Shown piece by piece: positions 19,217 to 31,311 of a stretch of 64,000 nt of DNA. Every line of letters begins with the position of its first letter. Positions within the stretch are counted from its first letter, which is position 1. Source of the DNA: Prasinococcaceae sp. CCMP 1430 (Eukaryota; Prasinodermophyta; Palmophyllophyceae; Prasinococcales; Prasinococcaceae); assembly GCA_013416795.1 (NCBI GenBank), contig RQSC01000029.1, positions 380,505 through 444,504 of the forward strand. The letters run 5' to 3'. The notes beneath the pieces were generated by a model, which ran no database searches, had not been told where the DNA came from, and saw only the letters and a program-made list of their open reading frames with translations. Made by a program: the position numbers and the translations under genes.

Positions 19217-22200
19217 CTAGTCTTCATCGATGGCATCGCCCGTGCCAGAGGGGTTGCCATCCGGCTCGCCGCCCATGAGTGTGCGCGCGAATGCCGCGCC
19301 AAATGTCGTGGAGGTGCCGCGTCCGCCGCCAAGCACAGCGAGCGCGGCGCCCTCGTCCTCGTCCTCGTCCGATGTCGCCTGTGAACTTGGGGGGGCGGCA
19401 GCGCGTGCGGCGAGCATGCGCTCCTCAACGGTGCCGCGCGCGTACAGCGTGATGAGCTCCACTTGTTCCGTCTGGCCGATGCGGTGGCAGCGCGCGAGCG
19501 CCTGTGCCTCCGCGCCAGCCGAGGCGAAGGGCTACATTGCCCGCCACGCGCAACGACACAGCAGCAGGCGCGCGCGCCCGCGCCCGCCCGCATGCGCTGG
19601 TCAGTGCACTTGTCTAGCTCGGCATACCCCATGCAGCGCACGACCGCTGCAGGCGTGCGCGCCCTCCGGGCGGCGTCGTCTGCCGCAACGCACCTCGAGC
19701 AGCACCACGCACGACGCGGTCGTCAGCGTGAGCCCCGCGGCAGCAGCACTGCCGTGAAGCGCGAGCGCGACGCACGCCGGATCAACGTTAAAGCGACTCA
19801 CGGCCCGCGCGCGCTCCGCGGCACTCACGCCGACTGTCAGCACCGCGCAGCCGAGCCCCACCGACCCGATCTCCTCAGAGGCCGCCCGAACCGCCTCGGG
19901 GTACTGCGAAAACACCACCACCTTGTGTCCTTCCTCGGCGACGCGCGTTACGATCCTCAGCAGCTCGGTGCGCTTCGACCCGAGCATGCTTCCCAGGTTG
20001 AGCTGCGCGTGCGCTGCCATGAACAGGGGGGGAAGCGAAGGGTAGCGCGCGTTGCGCGTCGGAACCCCACCTGGGAGCTCAAGTTGCCCGAGGCCCTCCT
20101 CAGTCGCAGCAGGAGTGTGTCGCGGCGGCGCATCGCCGTCATCTTCATCTGCACTAGGTGCAGCGGCACCCGCGCCGTTGCCACTGCAGCCTGCACCAGC
20201 GCCGCCACTTCCCGCGCCGTCGCTGCTCTCACGATTCACAGCGTCCTGGTCTGGCGGCAACAGCTTGATGAGGGACGCTCGAGTGAATGGCTTTCTGCAC
20301 AGCGGGCAGGGCGCCTCACCGCTCGACGTCGAGCCAGTCAAAACGGGCGCGGCATCCAGCCAGCGCAGGATGCAGCCCGCGCATGCCAGGTGCACGCACG
20401 CCGTAGTGACCGTGCCATCGCGCGGCAACTCGCCGTGGCAGATCATGCAGCTGGGCACCTCCTTCTGCTCCATGAAGGCGTGGATGCCTGCAAAACCGCT
20501 TTGCTCGATTGTCGTGGAGAGCATTGCGTCCTCTCCCATTGCATCCGCTGCGAGGCGCAGGCGATGGATGTAAGGGCTGAGTGCCGCAAGCGCGGACTCG
20601 CTCTCGTCGACATCGGCAGCGAGAACCTTGGCCTGCCTGCGCAGCTCAGAGTGTAGCTCGCGAGCGCGCTTGTGCCCAGCCTTGGAAGATGTGTCGCTGA
20701 GCAAGATGCGGGCCATGACGCCCGCTGGGCATCGCGCGAGGACCGCTGCGAGTGCCACGCGCGCCTCGTTCGTGGCACTGTAGTCCTTTGATTTGCGAGC
20801 CTCGACGGCGGCGGCGGCGACAGCGTGCTCGCAGCGCTTGGCCTCGGCGCGCAATGCCGCTCCCACCAGCGCCCGCGGGCTCTGCCGAGCGAAGGATACA
20901 AGCGCGCAGCCGCAGGACACCGCCTCAGCGGCGAACTGCCATCGCACCCGAGGCAGTGCAGAGCGCGCGCGCGCGGCAATGCCCTTGTAGTGTCTTTCTC
21001 GCTCCTCAGCGGACGCAAGCCTCTCTGCCACCGTCGGAAGTGCGCGTGCACGCGAGGCAGCGAAGTTGTGCGTCTCGGCGTTCGCGTGTCGCACCATATC
21101 TGAGAAACCACTGCGCACCTTCATGGGACGCATGAGCTCCTGCAGTAGTCATTTTCACGTCGACGATGCAGGCGGCGCAACCAGTCGTGTCAACGGCGCG
21201 CATTCAATTTCTTGCAACATACCTCTAGACTAGCGACTCGCTAGCAACTAGTACTAGGTACCAGTAAGCGATCCTGCTACTGCAGGGAAGAAAACACGAG
21301 CGAACAAGCGCGGTCGAGGTGAGGCAGCGCATGACGACCATCGCGCTAGAACATGAATCATGTCCGCTCTCCATGGCTGCTGACACCACTTACCTGCAGC
21401 GCCCTGTCGCAGGAGAGTGAACGTAGCGCACCCGTCGACAGGAGCATGCTCGCACCCAGTCCAGACGCGAGCCCGGCCCTCATTTCCACATCATCCGACT
21501 GTGATAGCAGCAGCGACCTCAGCATGCGGTCGCATCGGCCCAGGTGCGTGCAACGCCTGCTGCCGACAACGGCGGGGACGAAAGCCAGCGCGCTCCTGAG
21601 CAGCGCGACACACGCATCTGGAGAGGGCGCGCTCGGGTGGAGCGCATTTGCGCAGCCGCTGCTCGTGCCATGAAGAGCGAACGCCGCCGCCTCGAGGAGG
21701 TGGTAACAGAAGCGTTCTGCGGGCGCGAGCGTCACCGCGCGTAGCGTGCGGTGCGCGCGAGGTAGTTGTAGCAGCGGCTCTCCCGACAGCGTGCGCTGTG
21801 CCTTGGAGTGGCGCATCATCACGCGAGCCAGCAGCTCTTTCAGCAGGTGCAGGGATGAAGTAGAAGACGTGCCCCGTCTAAAGTCAAAGTCACAACTCTT
21901 GTACTCGGACGCCACGCATCTCCCCCAGAAACCATCCTCCGAGTCGGGCAGCGAGAAAGGCCACACGCCGAGGAACTTGAGCTCTCCATTGAGGTCATCG
22001 ATTGAGTCGTACAGCGGAGTACCGCTGACTATCCAACGTCGAGCCGCGAGCATGCCCTCGCACACCTGCGCTAGCCGCGTCGTGTTGGAGCGAATCTCCT
22101 GACACTCTAAACACATCGCGCGCGCGTGTCAGCCGCGTGTGTGCACGCGCGCACGCGCACACATACACGCGCGCGAACATACCGTCGAGCACGATCCGGC

Positions 22201-23962
22201 GCCAGGCCACACGACGCAGGAGTGCGCTGCGCATGCCGCGCTGCTTCCCGCGCTGCGCGCCTGCTGCTTCCGCTTCGAGGGCGGCGTACGACGTCAGCAC
22301 GAAGTCGTGCGTCGCAAGGCGCTCCGCCTCTGCTCGAAGCTTGGAGCCATCCTTGAATCCCCACGTGGGCGAACTGCGGTCGAAAGGGTCGTGAATCGCA
22401 ACAGTCACTCCCGTTGCGCACTTGGCTATCTCGCTGGCCCACTGTGCCACGAGCGTCAGTGGTGCCACCACGAGCGTTGCGCGGGACGACGCGAGCACCG
22501 CATTCATGCCACCGCCGCTCTTGCCCGCGGCCGTTAGTCCGGCTGCTTTGGCAGCGGCGGCGGCATGCTCGGTCGCGAGCCCAGGGTATCCCCTTCTTCT
22601 GTCCCAAAGCGACAGAGCCACTATCTCAACGGTCTTGCCCAGGCCCATTTCCTCTGCCAGCAAACCACCGTGGCACACCGGCGGAGCGTCGAGCCGTAGC
22701 TCTCCTGCCATCGGAAAAGCCCAGCAGCACTCGGGCTGGTCAGCAGCCACCGCCCCGCCACGCGCGCGGTCGAGCCATTCTCGGCGCTCCCAGAGCGTCG
22801 CGTTCAACCCGCCTTCCATGCTCTCCTGGTCGACCATCCACGCCAGTGTCTGCCTCTGATAGGGGAACAGTTCGATCGCGAGCCCATCGACTGCATCTCG
22901 CGGCATCTCGCGATAGCCCACGTTTTCGCAGTGCTGCAGCAAGCCGCTTAGCGTGTATGGATCGGCGTCGAGCGCGCCTTTGCTGCGCGCGAATGTTGGC
23001 GCGTAAGAGGGCGGGGCGCGGGGGTGCATAAGAGGGGCAACAGGATTCAGCATCGTCAGGATGACCTTCAGATACTTCATGGCGATCAGCTCGAAGGAGA
23101 GCCGCGACAGGTACACGCGAATGTCGAGGGTTGTCCACGCGCATTCTGCGTCCTCATTGTCATCCTCAGGCATAGCCTCCTCGTTGTACTCGTGATCGTG
23201 CTCACCGCCTGCCTCCCCTTCGTGCTCATCCTCCTCTCCGTAAGCCACGCGGGCCCAGTCGTCGGGTGCAGGGATGATCACCCGCGCCATGGGCAGCTTC
23301 CACGGATACTCGAACGGGAGAACGAGCCCCGCACACGCATCTACGATTTGCATGTCGCGCTCGCTGATGCATGACACGGGTTGAGAGGGGTGGAACGAGT
23401 CCTGCAGCCGCCCCACGGGAACGAGCCCGCTGCCGCCGGGCTCGCCCTCCATGTTGTGGAAGATGCGACGCTCGAGCCTCCTCGCAACCTTGGACTTGCC
23501 CTGGCGCTCCAGCATGTCTGTGGCGCGCGTCGGCTCACACAGCCGCACCATCTCCGCCCGTGCATCGGCAAAGCGAGCTCTTTGGAGGCGTACCCGCACC
23601 TTGCCGACTGCGAACAGGCGATAGGCGTTGTAGGCATCGCCGCGTCGGTCGGCCGCGTCCTGCCCGGCTGCTCGGCCATGCCACGCACCCTCCGCTGGCG
23701 GCCCGCTCCCCTCGCCAACCAGCTGCGCGGCGCTCGCCGTCGTCAGACGAATCGTGGCTGTGGCTGCGCACGGCGCTGCGGCGCGCCACGCCGCCGCGCC
23801 GCCATCGTGCTTGGCTTCCGCGGTCGCAGCCAGCACCGCGGCTGTCACAGCGGCGGACTCCGGGTCCGCGGGGTCCGCGCCCACGCCCACGCCCGCACCA
23901 ACGCCCGCGCCCGTATCCTCCGCGCCGCGGCGCCTCTTGGCAAGAGCGCCTCCTCGCGCCAT
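19217..23962 (-). CDS. SNF2-family ATPase with embedded RING finger (Rad5/SHPRH class)
   Basis: Four exons: 23962-22183, 22106-21394, 21139-19694, 19531-19217; all phases agree, 1417 residues. Motif I is GLLAEEMGLGKTVEIVAL (about 22640). The DEAH-box equivalent DECQ is split by intron 1 (CTCGACG|AGTGTCAG). RRWIVSGTPLYDSIDDLNG gives motif III. A long helical insert leads to a RING (CMICHGELPRDG, CVHLACAGCILRWL, CPLCRKPF; about 20300-20460). Helicase C carries VVVFSQYPEAV and motif VI QALARCHRIGQTEQVELITL. Proteins of this layout remodel chromatin or polyubiquitinate PCNA at stalled forks. The tail is acidic. An ATG eight codons upstream (23986) is an alternative start. Confidence 0.88.
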
Positions 23963-23986
23963 GAGGCCCGCCCCGCCACGCCCCAC

Positions 23987-24274
23987 CGCGCGCGGTGTGG
24001 AGCTGGGTGGCGCACTGCTACTGTATCTCTCTCCCTAGTTGTCCTCGCTGGTCGGGCGGGGTTGCAGCGGGTGCGGGGAGGCGCGGACTCGCGTGCGCCA
24101 CACTGCAGCCCCAGGCCCCTAACACCTTCGCCCCGCGCGCGTGGTTGCTTGGCGCGGCGGGCTCCCAGCCGCGGGCCGCCGCCGCCTGCGGCTGCGGCTG
24201 CGCACGCCGCTGCTGCCGTCGAGCCCGCGTGGGCGCGGTTCGGCGGCGGCAGCGGCGCGCGCGGCGCGCACGCG
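23987..24274. promoter_or_regulatory. Divergent promoter gap SNF2 / sugar isomerase-like gene
   Basis: A short 288-nt gap between two divergent starts, GC-rich. I see no recurrent motif in it apart from ACTGTATCT (24019). Confidence 0.35.
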
Positions 24275-25568
24275 ATGCGGCTGCAGGTGCTGCGCTCTCT
24301 TTGGGGAGTCGTGCGCGCCGATGGTGGCGCGCTGGGTGTCGGCGAGGCGCTTGAGCGCGCCGCGGCTGGTGGTGCGGCGGGCGTCGAGTGCTCGCTCGCG
24401 CTCGCACACCAGGTAGGGGCCAAGGACTTCCGTGACGCGCTGCGAGCCAACTGCCTGTCGTGGGTCCCGATCACGTTCAGCAGCGGGCCGCTGGGCACGC
24501 AGGAGGTCTTCTTGGAGGGCTCACCCCGTGCGAGCCACTGGAGCAGCCTCGCGGTGCACCGCGATGCGCTCGCGAGCAATGTCGCGTCGGCGCTCGACCT
24601 CGCGTCGAGCGGCGACATCCACGTGCCGCACGTGAACGTCCATCTGGGCCACGACTCCATGACTCACGACGAGGGTGTGGAGCTGCTTGGCGCGAGCTGC
24701 GACCTCTCCGAGCGCGCGGGCGTCGCCTTCGCCCACGAGACACACCGTGGACGCCTGACGTACTCGCCATGGAGGACACCGCTGCTGCTACGCGACGAAC
24801 CGCGCGCGAGGCTACTCGCAGACTTCGCACACTGGGTGGTCGTCGCGGAGGCCGAGCCGGGCGACAGGCTGCTGGAGGCTGGCGTCAAGGTGCGGGGGCT
24901 GCGCGCGCGCGCGTGCGCGCGAGACGTGCGTGTGTGTGCGTGCGCGTCGCGCGCCGCACGCGAGGTGCGCCCATCGGCTTGGAAAAGGGCGCCCACGCGC
25001 TCGACATCGCGTGGGCTCCAAAGGCCAGCCGTAGATCCTTTTACCGCTCTGCTCTGCTCGTCCTTCTCGCTCGGGCGTGCTATGCTGCGTTGTCAACACT
25101 GACGAACAGGGGCATGCGCTCGCGCGCGCATCCGGGTGTGCCTGGACGCGTGCACCACGCGCCCGCGCACGGTCACGCACGGTCGCGCAGTCCGTGCTGT
25201 CCAAGTGCATCGCCTCGCACGGCCGGATCGGTCACGCGCAGGCCTCGCAGGTTCCCCACCCGGCGGCGCCCGAGTGGGCCGCCGAGACCGCGCAGCAGTG
25301 CGGCTGGATAGAGGCCATATGGCGCTCGCGGATGGGCGAGGGCGGCGCCGCGAGCGGCGGCGACGCCTGGTTTACGCCCGAATTCGGGCCGAGGCCCTAC
25401 ATGCCGGCGCTGCCGTTCACGAACGCGCCGACCGCGGACCTCGACGAGTGCAATGACTGGATGGCAAAATGGGCAAGGGAGGCATTCGCTGAGCTGCTGG
25501 CCGAGAGCGCGGCGGGTGTCGCAGCCGCTAAGTCATCCTCGGCGGCGTGGAGGCCGCCATCGGTGTGA
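24275..25568 (+). CDS. Xylose isomerase-like TIM-barrel protein (sugar phosphate isomerase/epimerase family)
   Basis: Two exons, 24275-24889 and 25191-25568, phase 0, 330 residues (donor GTGCGG, CACTGACG branch far upstream, acceptor GTCGCGCAG). The barrel reads GVECSLALAHQVGAKDFRDA, then VPHVNVHLGHDSMTHDEGVE, then VAFAHETHRGRLTYSPW with likely metal ligands Glu and His. It ends with GRIGHAQASQVPHPAAPEWA, a motif of this family. Function is probably isomerisation or epimerisation of a small sugar or cyclitol; the substrate is unknown. ACTGTACAGTAC about 100 nt downstream is the likely 3' signal. Confidence 0.75.
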
Positions 25569-26021
25569 CCACGCTGGCGCGCTCGCTCGCTCGCTCACTC
25601 GGCGACGCATGGCATTGGTATTCTTTGCTCAGCTCGCGCGCTGCGCGTTGCTTGCACTGCAGGCGACTGTACAGTACAAACTCAGACACTCAGCTCGGAA
25701 GCCCCCGGGGGCGATGCTGCTCGTCGCGCGAATGGCGCGCGAGCACGCGGCGCGCGCGCAAGGGACGCGCCAGCGCCGTTGGCGATGGTGGCGATTCGTT
25801 CGCTGCTCGTTACGCGGATGCGCTCGTACGTGGTGCGGGCACGCTCCTCCTCGTCTCACAGCTCTCTGCTAGCTACAGGTTCGCAGGTGGTGACTTCCGA
25901 GCAGTGCAGCCGCGCCCGGAAGCCCGGTGGGGCGCGCACGCGCGGGCATCCGCTCCGTGTGTGTGCTCGGGCCTCTCTACCGTGCGTGGAGTTGGCCCCG
26001 CAGGTGACTCGCCGGCACGCC
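25569..26021. other. Spacer between convergent genes
   Basis: No gene seen. It contains GCTC tetranucleotide repeats (25577-25598) and the palindrome CTGTACAG (25667-25674). Confidence 0.35.
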
Positions 26022-26285
26022 TCAGCTCACGCGCTGCACGCGATGCCCCGGCGCGCGGAAGCCGCTCGACTTGTTGACGTTGAGCGCTCCCGGCCCCGCG
26101 GTTGAGTAGTCCGACGCGCCGAAGGCCCCGTCGGCCTCGTGGAGCATCGCGACCTCCTGGGCTCCGTCGCCCTCTGCGGCCACGTCCGCGGCGGGCGCTG
26201 GCGCTGGCGTCGCCTTAGCTGCCTCCTTGCCCTTGTCACTTCCCGTTTTCGGGGGAGTGGGTTTGCCATCGTGGGCTGGGGCTCT
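26022..26285 (-). CDS. Unknown protein, C-terminal exon, cut at an N
   Basis: Minus-strand frame from the N at 26286 to TGA at 26022: a Lys/Pro/Ala-rich linker (GKPTPPKTGSDKGKEAAK), an acidic part (DVAAEGDGAQEVAMLHEADG), and a conserved-looking tail GASDYSTAGPGALNVNKSSG, FRAPGHRVQRVS. There is no start. Beyond the N no matching upstream exon is seen, so the gene is probably broken by a contig joint. I do not recognise the family. Confidence 0.5.
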   Translation of the reverse strand, partial: RAPAHDGKPTPPKTGSDKGKEAAKATPAPAPAADVAAEGDGAQEVAMLHEADGAFGASDYSTAGPGALNVNKSSGFRAPGHRVQRVS

Positions 26286-26286
26286 N

Positions 26287-26680
26287 GGCGGGCGAGAGCA
26301 GCGTGGTGTGACCCCTCTTCACCCTCCTGTGTCAACGCGCGCGCTCACAGAAACACGTTCGTAAGAATCCCAACCTGGACACCCAGTCAGCGCGAGAGCC
26401 ACAGCGGCAAGTGTGCCTACTCGCGCGAGCGAGAATGATGTTAGCGCGCCGCGCGCACCCGCGCGCGTTTCCCGCCCACGAAACGCGGTCGCCGCGCGGC
26501 GTGCGCTGAGTCAGCGCCCGGGCCGCATCGAGATCTTCGGACCCTTGCATCTATACCTAATGCAGCCGTGCACGTGAACCTAAACCCCGCAAAAGGGCTG
26601 GCTGGTGGGGCGGTGTGTGTGAGAGTGTGTGGGTGTTCGACTCGCGGCTTTCGCACTGATTTTGATGTGGCGTCCGCTGT
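26287..26680. other. Spacer upstream of the enoyl-CoA hydratase gene
   Basis: No gene supported. CCTAAACCCCGC (26580-26591) and CACTGATTTTGATGTGG (26654-26670) are the only recurrent-type elements. An ATG at 26665 opens MWRPLF, which looks like the start of a mitochondrial presequence and may be the first coding exon of the next gene. Confidence 0.35.
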
Positions 26681-26760
26681 TTGTGTGCGAGTGGAGCAGA
26701 GCGCGGGAGCGTCGCGCTGCGGTTGCCCACTCCCCACATCTTGAGGTCGGCGCTTGCCGC

Positions 26761-28047
26761 GCGCGCGCGCGCGGCGGCGGCGGCTGGCGCGGGACCGGCG
26801 GATGGGCTGGTCAGGTCGGAGGTTGTAGGGGGTGGCGTCGGGCTTATAACGCTCGCTCGTCCTAAGGTGCCGGCGCGCAGTACTCGCCGCAGCGTCCGCC
26901 GCGCTGCGCTGAGGCGCGCCCATGCGGGGAGGAGCACCGAGCGCCGAGCGCAATTGTTGCGCTTTTTCACGCGCGCTGACACACGCACCGTCCCGCTGCA
27001 CACGCGCGCAGGCGCTCAATGCGCTCAACGATTCGCTGATGACCGAGCTGATAGCTGCGATGCGCGCACACGACGCCGACGCCTCGGTGGGCTCAATCGT
27101 GCTGACGGGCGAGGGCAAGGCGTTCGCCGCTGGCGCGGATATCAAGGAGATGCAGCCCAAGACGTTCGCGGACGCCTCCAACAGTGCCATGCTCGAGTTC
27201 TGGGAGGTGCGGTAATGTGCACGGACGCGCCAAGGCGCAGCTGCTACGCACGAGGGCGCGCGCTACTGCCAACTCTTACAGCGCGTTGACGCTGTTGCAA
27301 TTTGCTCCCGTGCTGTCACGCCCGCTCGCACACCCCCTGGCGCGCCCGCGCGCGCATGTGCCCAGGCGGGTTTGGCCTCGATTCGCAAGCCGGTGGTGGC
27401 CGCAGTCCATGGCGTGGCGCTGGGCGGTGGCTGCGAGCTGATGATGATGTGCGACATCGCGTACGCCGCCGAAGGCACGCGATTCGGCCAGCCCGAGATC
27501 ACGCTGGGCACCATCCCCGGTGCGGGCGGCACACAGAGGCTCACAAGGGTGCGTGCGAATGCTCGTGCGCGGGCTGCGTGCGCGCTTGAGCGTGCTGCCC
27601 GTGCGTGCAGGGATTGCCCTTGCCGCCAGCGCAAGCGCACACGTGGTCCGGCCCAAGTGTTGGCGCGCGGATGCTGACGCGGAAGTACGCACGGCTGCCG
27701 CGCGTGCGGACGCTCAGGCTGTGGGCAAGTCGCTCGCTATGGAGATGATTCTGGCCAATCGCTGGCTCGATGCGGACGAGGCCCTCCGCCACGGCCTTGT
27801 GTCCAAGGTGCTTCCCGCGGATGACCTCCTCCCCGAGTCACTCAAGCTCGCGCGCTCGATCGCGTCCTACTCGCAGCCGGCGGCGCGGCTGGCGAAAGAG
27901 TGCGTGAACTCCGCATACGAGTCGCCGCTGCAGGAGGGCCTGCGCCTAGAGCGCCGCAACTTCCACGCCACCTTCGCGCTCGCCGACCAGAAGGAGGGCA
28001 TGAGCGCGTTCGCGGAGAAGCGCACGCCCACGTTCACGAATACGTAA
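26761..28047 (+). CDS. ECHS1: Enoyl-CoA hydratase, mitochondrial short-chain type
   Basis: Hydrates trans-2-enoyl-CoA in fatty-acid and branched-chain amino-acid breakdown. Exons: about 26761-26866, 27012-27206, 27366-27548 and 27718-28047, all phase 0. The joined product reads [79 protein letters not shown] and [19 protein letters not shown]. The two catalytic Glu equivalents are in CELMMMCD and QPEITLG. Exon 1 has no in-frame ATG after a stop at 26663, so the mitochondrial presequence must lie on a further exon, possibly MWRPLF at 26665. Branch sites GCGCTGACAC and GATGCTGACG are clear. Confidence 0.9.
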
Positions 28048-28394
28048 GAGCGCTCGCTTTGGGTCGCTTCGTGCCCAACGGTTGCGGCGCGCCGCGCTCC
28101 GGCCTGGCCGCTCGCGCGACGGCGACACGACGCGTCACACGAAACGGCGCCACAGAGCGCACTTCGCGCGGGCTGGCGTCCCGCCGGCGCGCCGGGGCGC
28201 CAGAGCAGTGCGAGGAGGTCTTCGCCAGTCGCAGAGACGCTCGCCACGACCACTTCACGCAACAACACGCGCGCAGGCCGGCCGGCCGGCCGTGTGGGGG
28301 TCCTCCGGGGACGGGACAGGGGCCGCCGGGCGGTGTTCGAAGCGCGTTCTGCGTGCGAAGAGAGACAGGGGGACGGGGAGGGAGAGCGCACGCC
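28048..28394 (+). promoter_or_regulatory. Intergenic region ECHS1 to mitochondrial kinase
   Basis: A GC-rich gap of 347 nt between two co-directional genes. I see no recurrent element and no ORF worth calling. Confidence 0.3.
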
Positions 28395-30047
28395 ATGCTG
28401 GCGCTGCGCGCGGCAGCGAAGCACGCGGCCGCGCGCAGCCGCGCGGCGGCAGCGGTGGCGGCAGCAGAAGGAGGCGGTGGCAGGGCGGTGGAGGCGGCGA
28501 CCGCGGCGGTGGGGTCAGAGGTGGCCGTGCGGCGGGGGCCCGAGGCGTTGCGAGCAGCGCGCGCGTCCGTGCGCGGCGCAGCTGCGGGCGCAAAGGCGGG
28601 GCGCTCCGACCGGCAGCAAGGCTTGACCTTCTACGACAAGACCGTCGAGCAGGCTGCCATGAAGGAGCCTACCGAGTACACGATACGTGAGATGCTTGAG
28701 TTCGGCGGCGGCAACGGGGGCGAAGCGTGGTCGCCGTACAAAACGCTGCAGTTTGGTCGCTACGTGCACCGCGAGCTGCCCATCCGGCTGGCGAGGCGCC
28801 TCATGGACCTACACCAGCTGCCGTACGTCGTGGTCACGAACCCGCACATCATGAGTGTCTACAGCTACTACCTGAGCTCCTTCCGTACGCTCAACTCGTT
28901 CCCCGAGCTCAAGACGGTGCAGGACAGTGACAAGTTCACCAAGGTGATGCTCAGGCTCGTCGACGAGTCGGTGCCGCTGCTCGGCGTGATGGCGCGCGGC
29001 ATCCGCGAGTGCATGCGCAAGCCCATCATCGGCGAGACTCTCCAGCTGCAGGGCTTCCTTCAAACCATTCTCCACACCAGGATTGCGAGGCGGTGCGGCG
29101 CGCGCGCGCTCATACGCCGCGCGAGCGGCCGCTGCGCTCGTGCCCGTGCTGACTCCACGCTATCCTTCTCCCCCCCCTCGTCCCGCCAGTGTCATTGCAG
29201 AGCAGTACGTCGCGCTGCAGCAGCCGCGCGATGGCTTCATTGGCGTCTTCGAGCGCGAGCTGAATGTGGGCAGAATGATTGAGAAGGCCTCGACTGACTG
29301 CGAGGCGATATGCGAGACCACCTACGGCCGGGCACCGGCGTTCGAGTTACGTGGCGACACGGACGCCACTCTGTGCTACATTCCCGCGCATCTCGAGTAC
29401 TGCCTCTTCGAGGTCTTCAAGAACTCTTCGCGCGCGGTGTGTGAGAAGCACTCGAGTGCTGAGGAGCTGCCGCCCGTGCAAGTGCTCGTCTTCAAGCACG
29501 ACGATGATGAGTCGGTGTCGGTGAAAGTGAGCGACCAGGGCGGGGGCATTGACGCGAAGAGCCTTCAGAAAGTCTTCGAGTACGGGTTCACGACTGTGCC
29601 GGATGACCTGGAGACCTTCAGCCAGGAGCACGACGCCAGCGGGACGGGCGGCGGGCTGGGCGCACTGGGAAGCGGAGGGGGCACAGGGCTTGGCGGGCTC
29701 GGGGCGCAGTCTCGCTCGCCAATGGCAGGCTTAGGTGCGTGGTGCTTGTGCTTTGACTGACGCGAGAGAGACAGCAAACCACGGCCAACAGCGTCAGGGT
29801 GCCCCTCACTCGCACGCCACCTCGCGTCTGCGCGCCGCCGATGCGTCCTCTGGTCCTGCGTCTCTGCGTGCGACGCCAGTCTGACCTGTTGCGGTGCGTG
29901 CCGCGCGCAGGCTTCGGTCTTCCCGTGAGCCGGCAATACGCCGAGTACTTTGGCGGCTCCGTGCACCTGTATTCGATCGACGGCTACGGCACCGACGTCA
30001 TCATCACGTTGAAGGACGCGCAGCGCGCGTGTTCGATGGCGTTCTGA
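28395..30047 (+). CDS. Mitochondrial dehydrogenase kinase (BCKDK/PDK family)
   Basis: Three exons, 28395-29092, 29190-29734, 29911-30047; phases 2 and 1 agree, 459 residues. The N terminus ([20 protein letters not shown]) is a mitochondrial presequence. The regulatory four-helix part includes [31 protein letters not shown] and the phosphorylatable-type His region. The GHKL ATPase has the N-box [10 protein letters not shown]1 VSDQGGGI and G2 [18 protein letters not shown]. Such kinases switch off pyruvate or branched-chain ketoacid dehydrogenase. I cannot separate PDK from BCKDK by eye. A Gly-rich linker (about 29640-29730) enlarges the ATP lid. Branch sites GTGCTGACTCC and AGTCTGACCTG are clear. 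Confidence 0.9.
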
Positions 30048-30815
30048 GGGTAATAACGGAGCACCTACTGTGCACTCCTCCAGCGACCCCGTGCTCCGCG
30101 ACGGAGCCCGCGCGCCCGTGCGAGCGCGCGCTGCCCCTCGGGTTGCGCTCGGCCCACCCGCGAGCACCTGCGGCTGCTGGGTCAGGCGTCGCGGCGCTGT
30201 GTCGGGTTGGGGTGAACCCGTGGTCCATCCATTAGCGTTTGGTCCCATGCCGACGCATCGGACCATCAAAATGCATCTAGATGTGAGGGTTTACAAGAAA
30301 ACCTCAAATGCGAAATCCAATCAAAATGCATTGGATGACGTTTCCATTGCCGTTTGATGTGCGGCAACCTCGACTTGGCTTTCCCATCCCTCTCCCGATC
30401 TCGGGGCGGATATCTGCCGCGGCGGCTGCCGCTGCCAGTGACCACACCTCGCGCAGCGCGCGCGGGCGTCGCGGGCAGCCTCAGGTGAGAGCGCGCGCCC
30501 CCCGGGGGCTTGGTGTGTGTGTGTGGGGGGGGGGGGATGAGTGGGAAAAGGCATGCGCCGAGGGGTAGGGGGGGCATGCGGATCTCCTCGGTGGCGCGGC
30601 GAGCGGCGAGCGGCTGCAGCGGTGCGCGACGCGCGATGCGCAGTGAACCTGGCCGCTCGGCGGAGAGAGAGAGAGAGAGAGAATGAGATCGCACGGGCGC
30701 GTGCAGACGTGCGCCGCCCGCGCCTTGCGGGTGGATGACAGGCTGACGCCCCTACTCTGCCTTCGCGCGCGCCCACCCCCTCGCCCACGCGCTCGCGGCG
30801 CCGCGCACCGCAGAC
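30048..30815. promoter_or_regulatory. Spacer with paired TGCATTTTGA elements, G run and (GA)n
   Basis: No gene. ATCAAAATGCA occurs twice (30264-30274 and 30319-30329 as AATCAAAATGCA), with GAGGGTTTAC between them (30284-30293). The second copy is flanked by ATCCAAT and ATTGGAT inverted arms (30315-30336). A G run (about 30522-30537) and (GA)n (30663-30682) follow. This is a likely promoter for Tim8. Confidence 0.45.
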
Positions 30816-31311
30816 ATGGCCAACCAGATGTCGCCCATGCAGCAGCGCGAGCTGCAGGAGCAGCTCTCGCAGGAGCAGCAGAAGTACCAGGTGCAGGAGG
30901 TGATCAGCAAGATCACCGAGACTTGCTTTGTGCGTGATGCGACCCACGCGAGCACGCGCAGCCGCGCCGCGTGTGCGCCTGCGCCAGCGCGCTCGTGCAC
31001 GAGTATGTGGTTTGCAGCGGGCCGTGTGTCTGACGTTGCCTGCGGGCGCTTCTTCGCGCTCTCTTCACACACCGACGCGCGCGATGCGCGATGCGTCATT
31101 CCCTGCGCACGCGTGCTGTGCCACGCGCGCGCGTGACTGCGCGATCGTTCGCCCCTCCCACGCACAACCTGCCCGTCTGCCTCCACAGGACAAGTGCATG
31201 GGCAACCCTGGCAACCGCCTCTCGAATAGCGAAGAGACGTGCCTGTCCAACTGCGCTAAGCGCTATCTCGATGTCACCCGCATGGCGGTGGAGAAGCTTT
31301 CAAACAGATAG
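30816..31311 (+). CDS. TIM8: Small Tim chaperone of the mitochondrial intermembrane space (Tim8-like)
   Basis: Two exons, 30816-30929 and 31189-31311, phase 0, 78 residues. The twin CX3C motifs are CFDKC, built across the intron, and CLSNC, with 14 residues between. KCMGNPGNRLSNSEETCLSN and CAKRYLDVTRMAVEKLSNR match the Tim8/Tim13 group, Tim8 best. The N-terminal helix is Gln-rich (QQRELQEQLSQEQQKYQVQE). Tim8-Tim13 hexamers escort hydrophobic precursors between TOM and TIM22/SAM. The intron divides the first CX3C motif. Confidence 0.88.
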
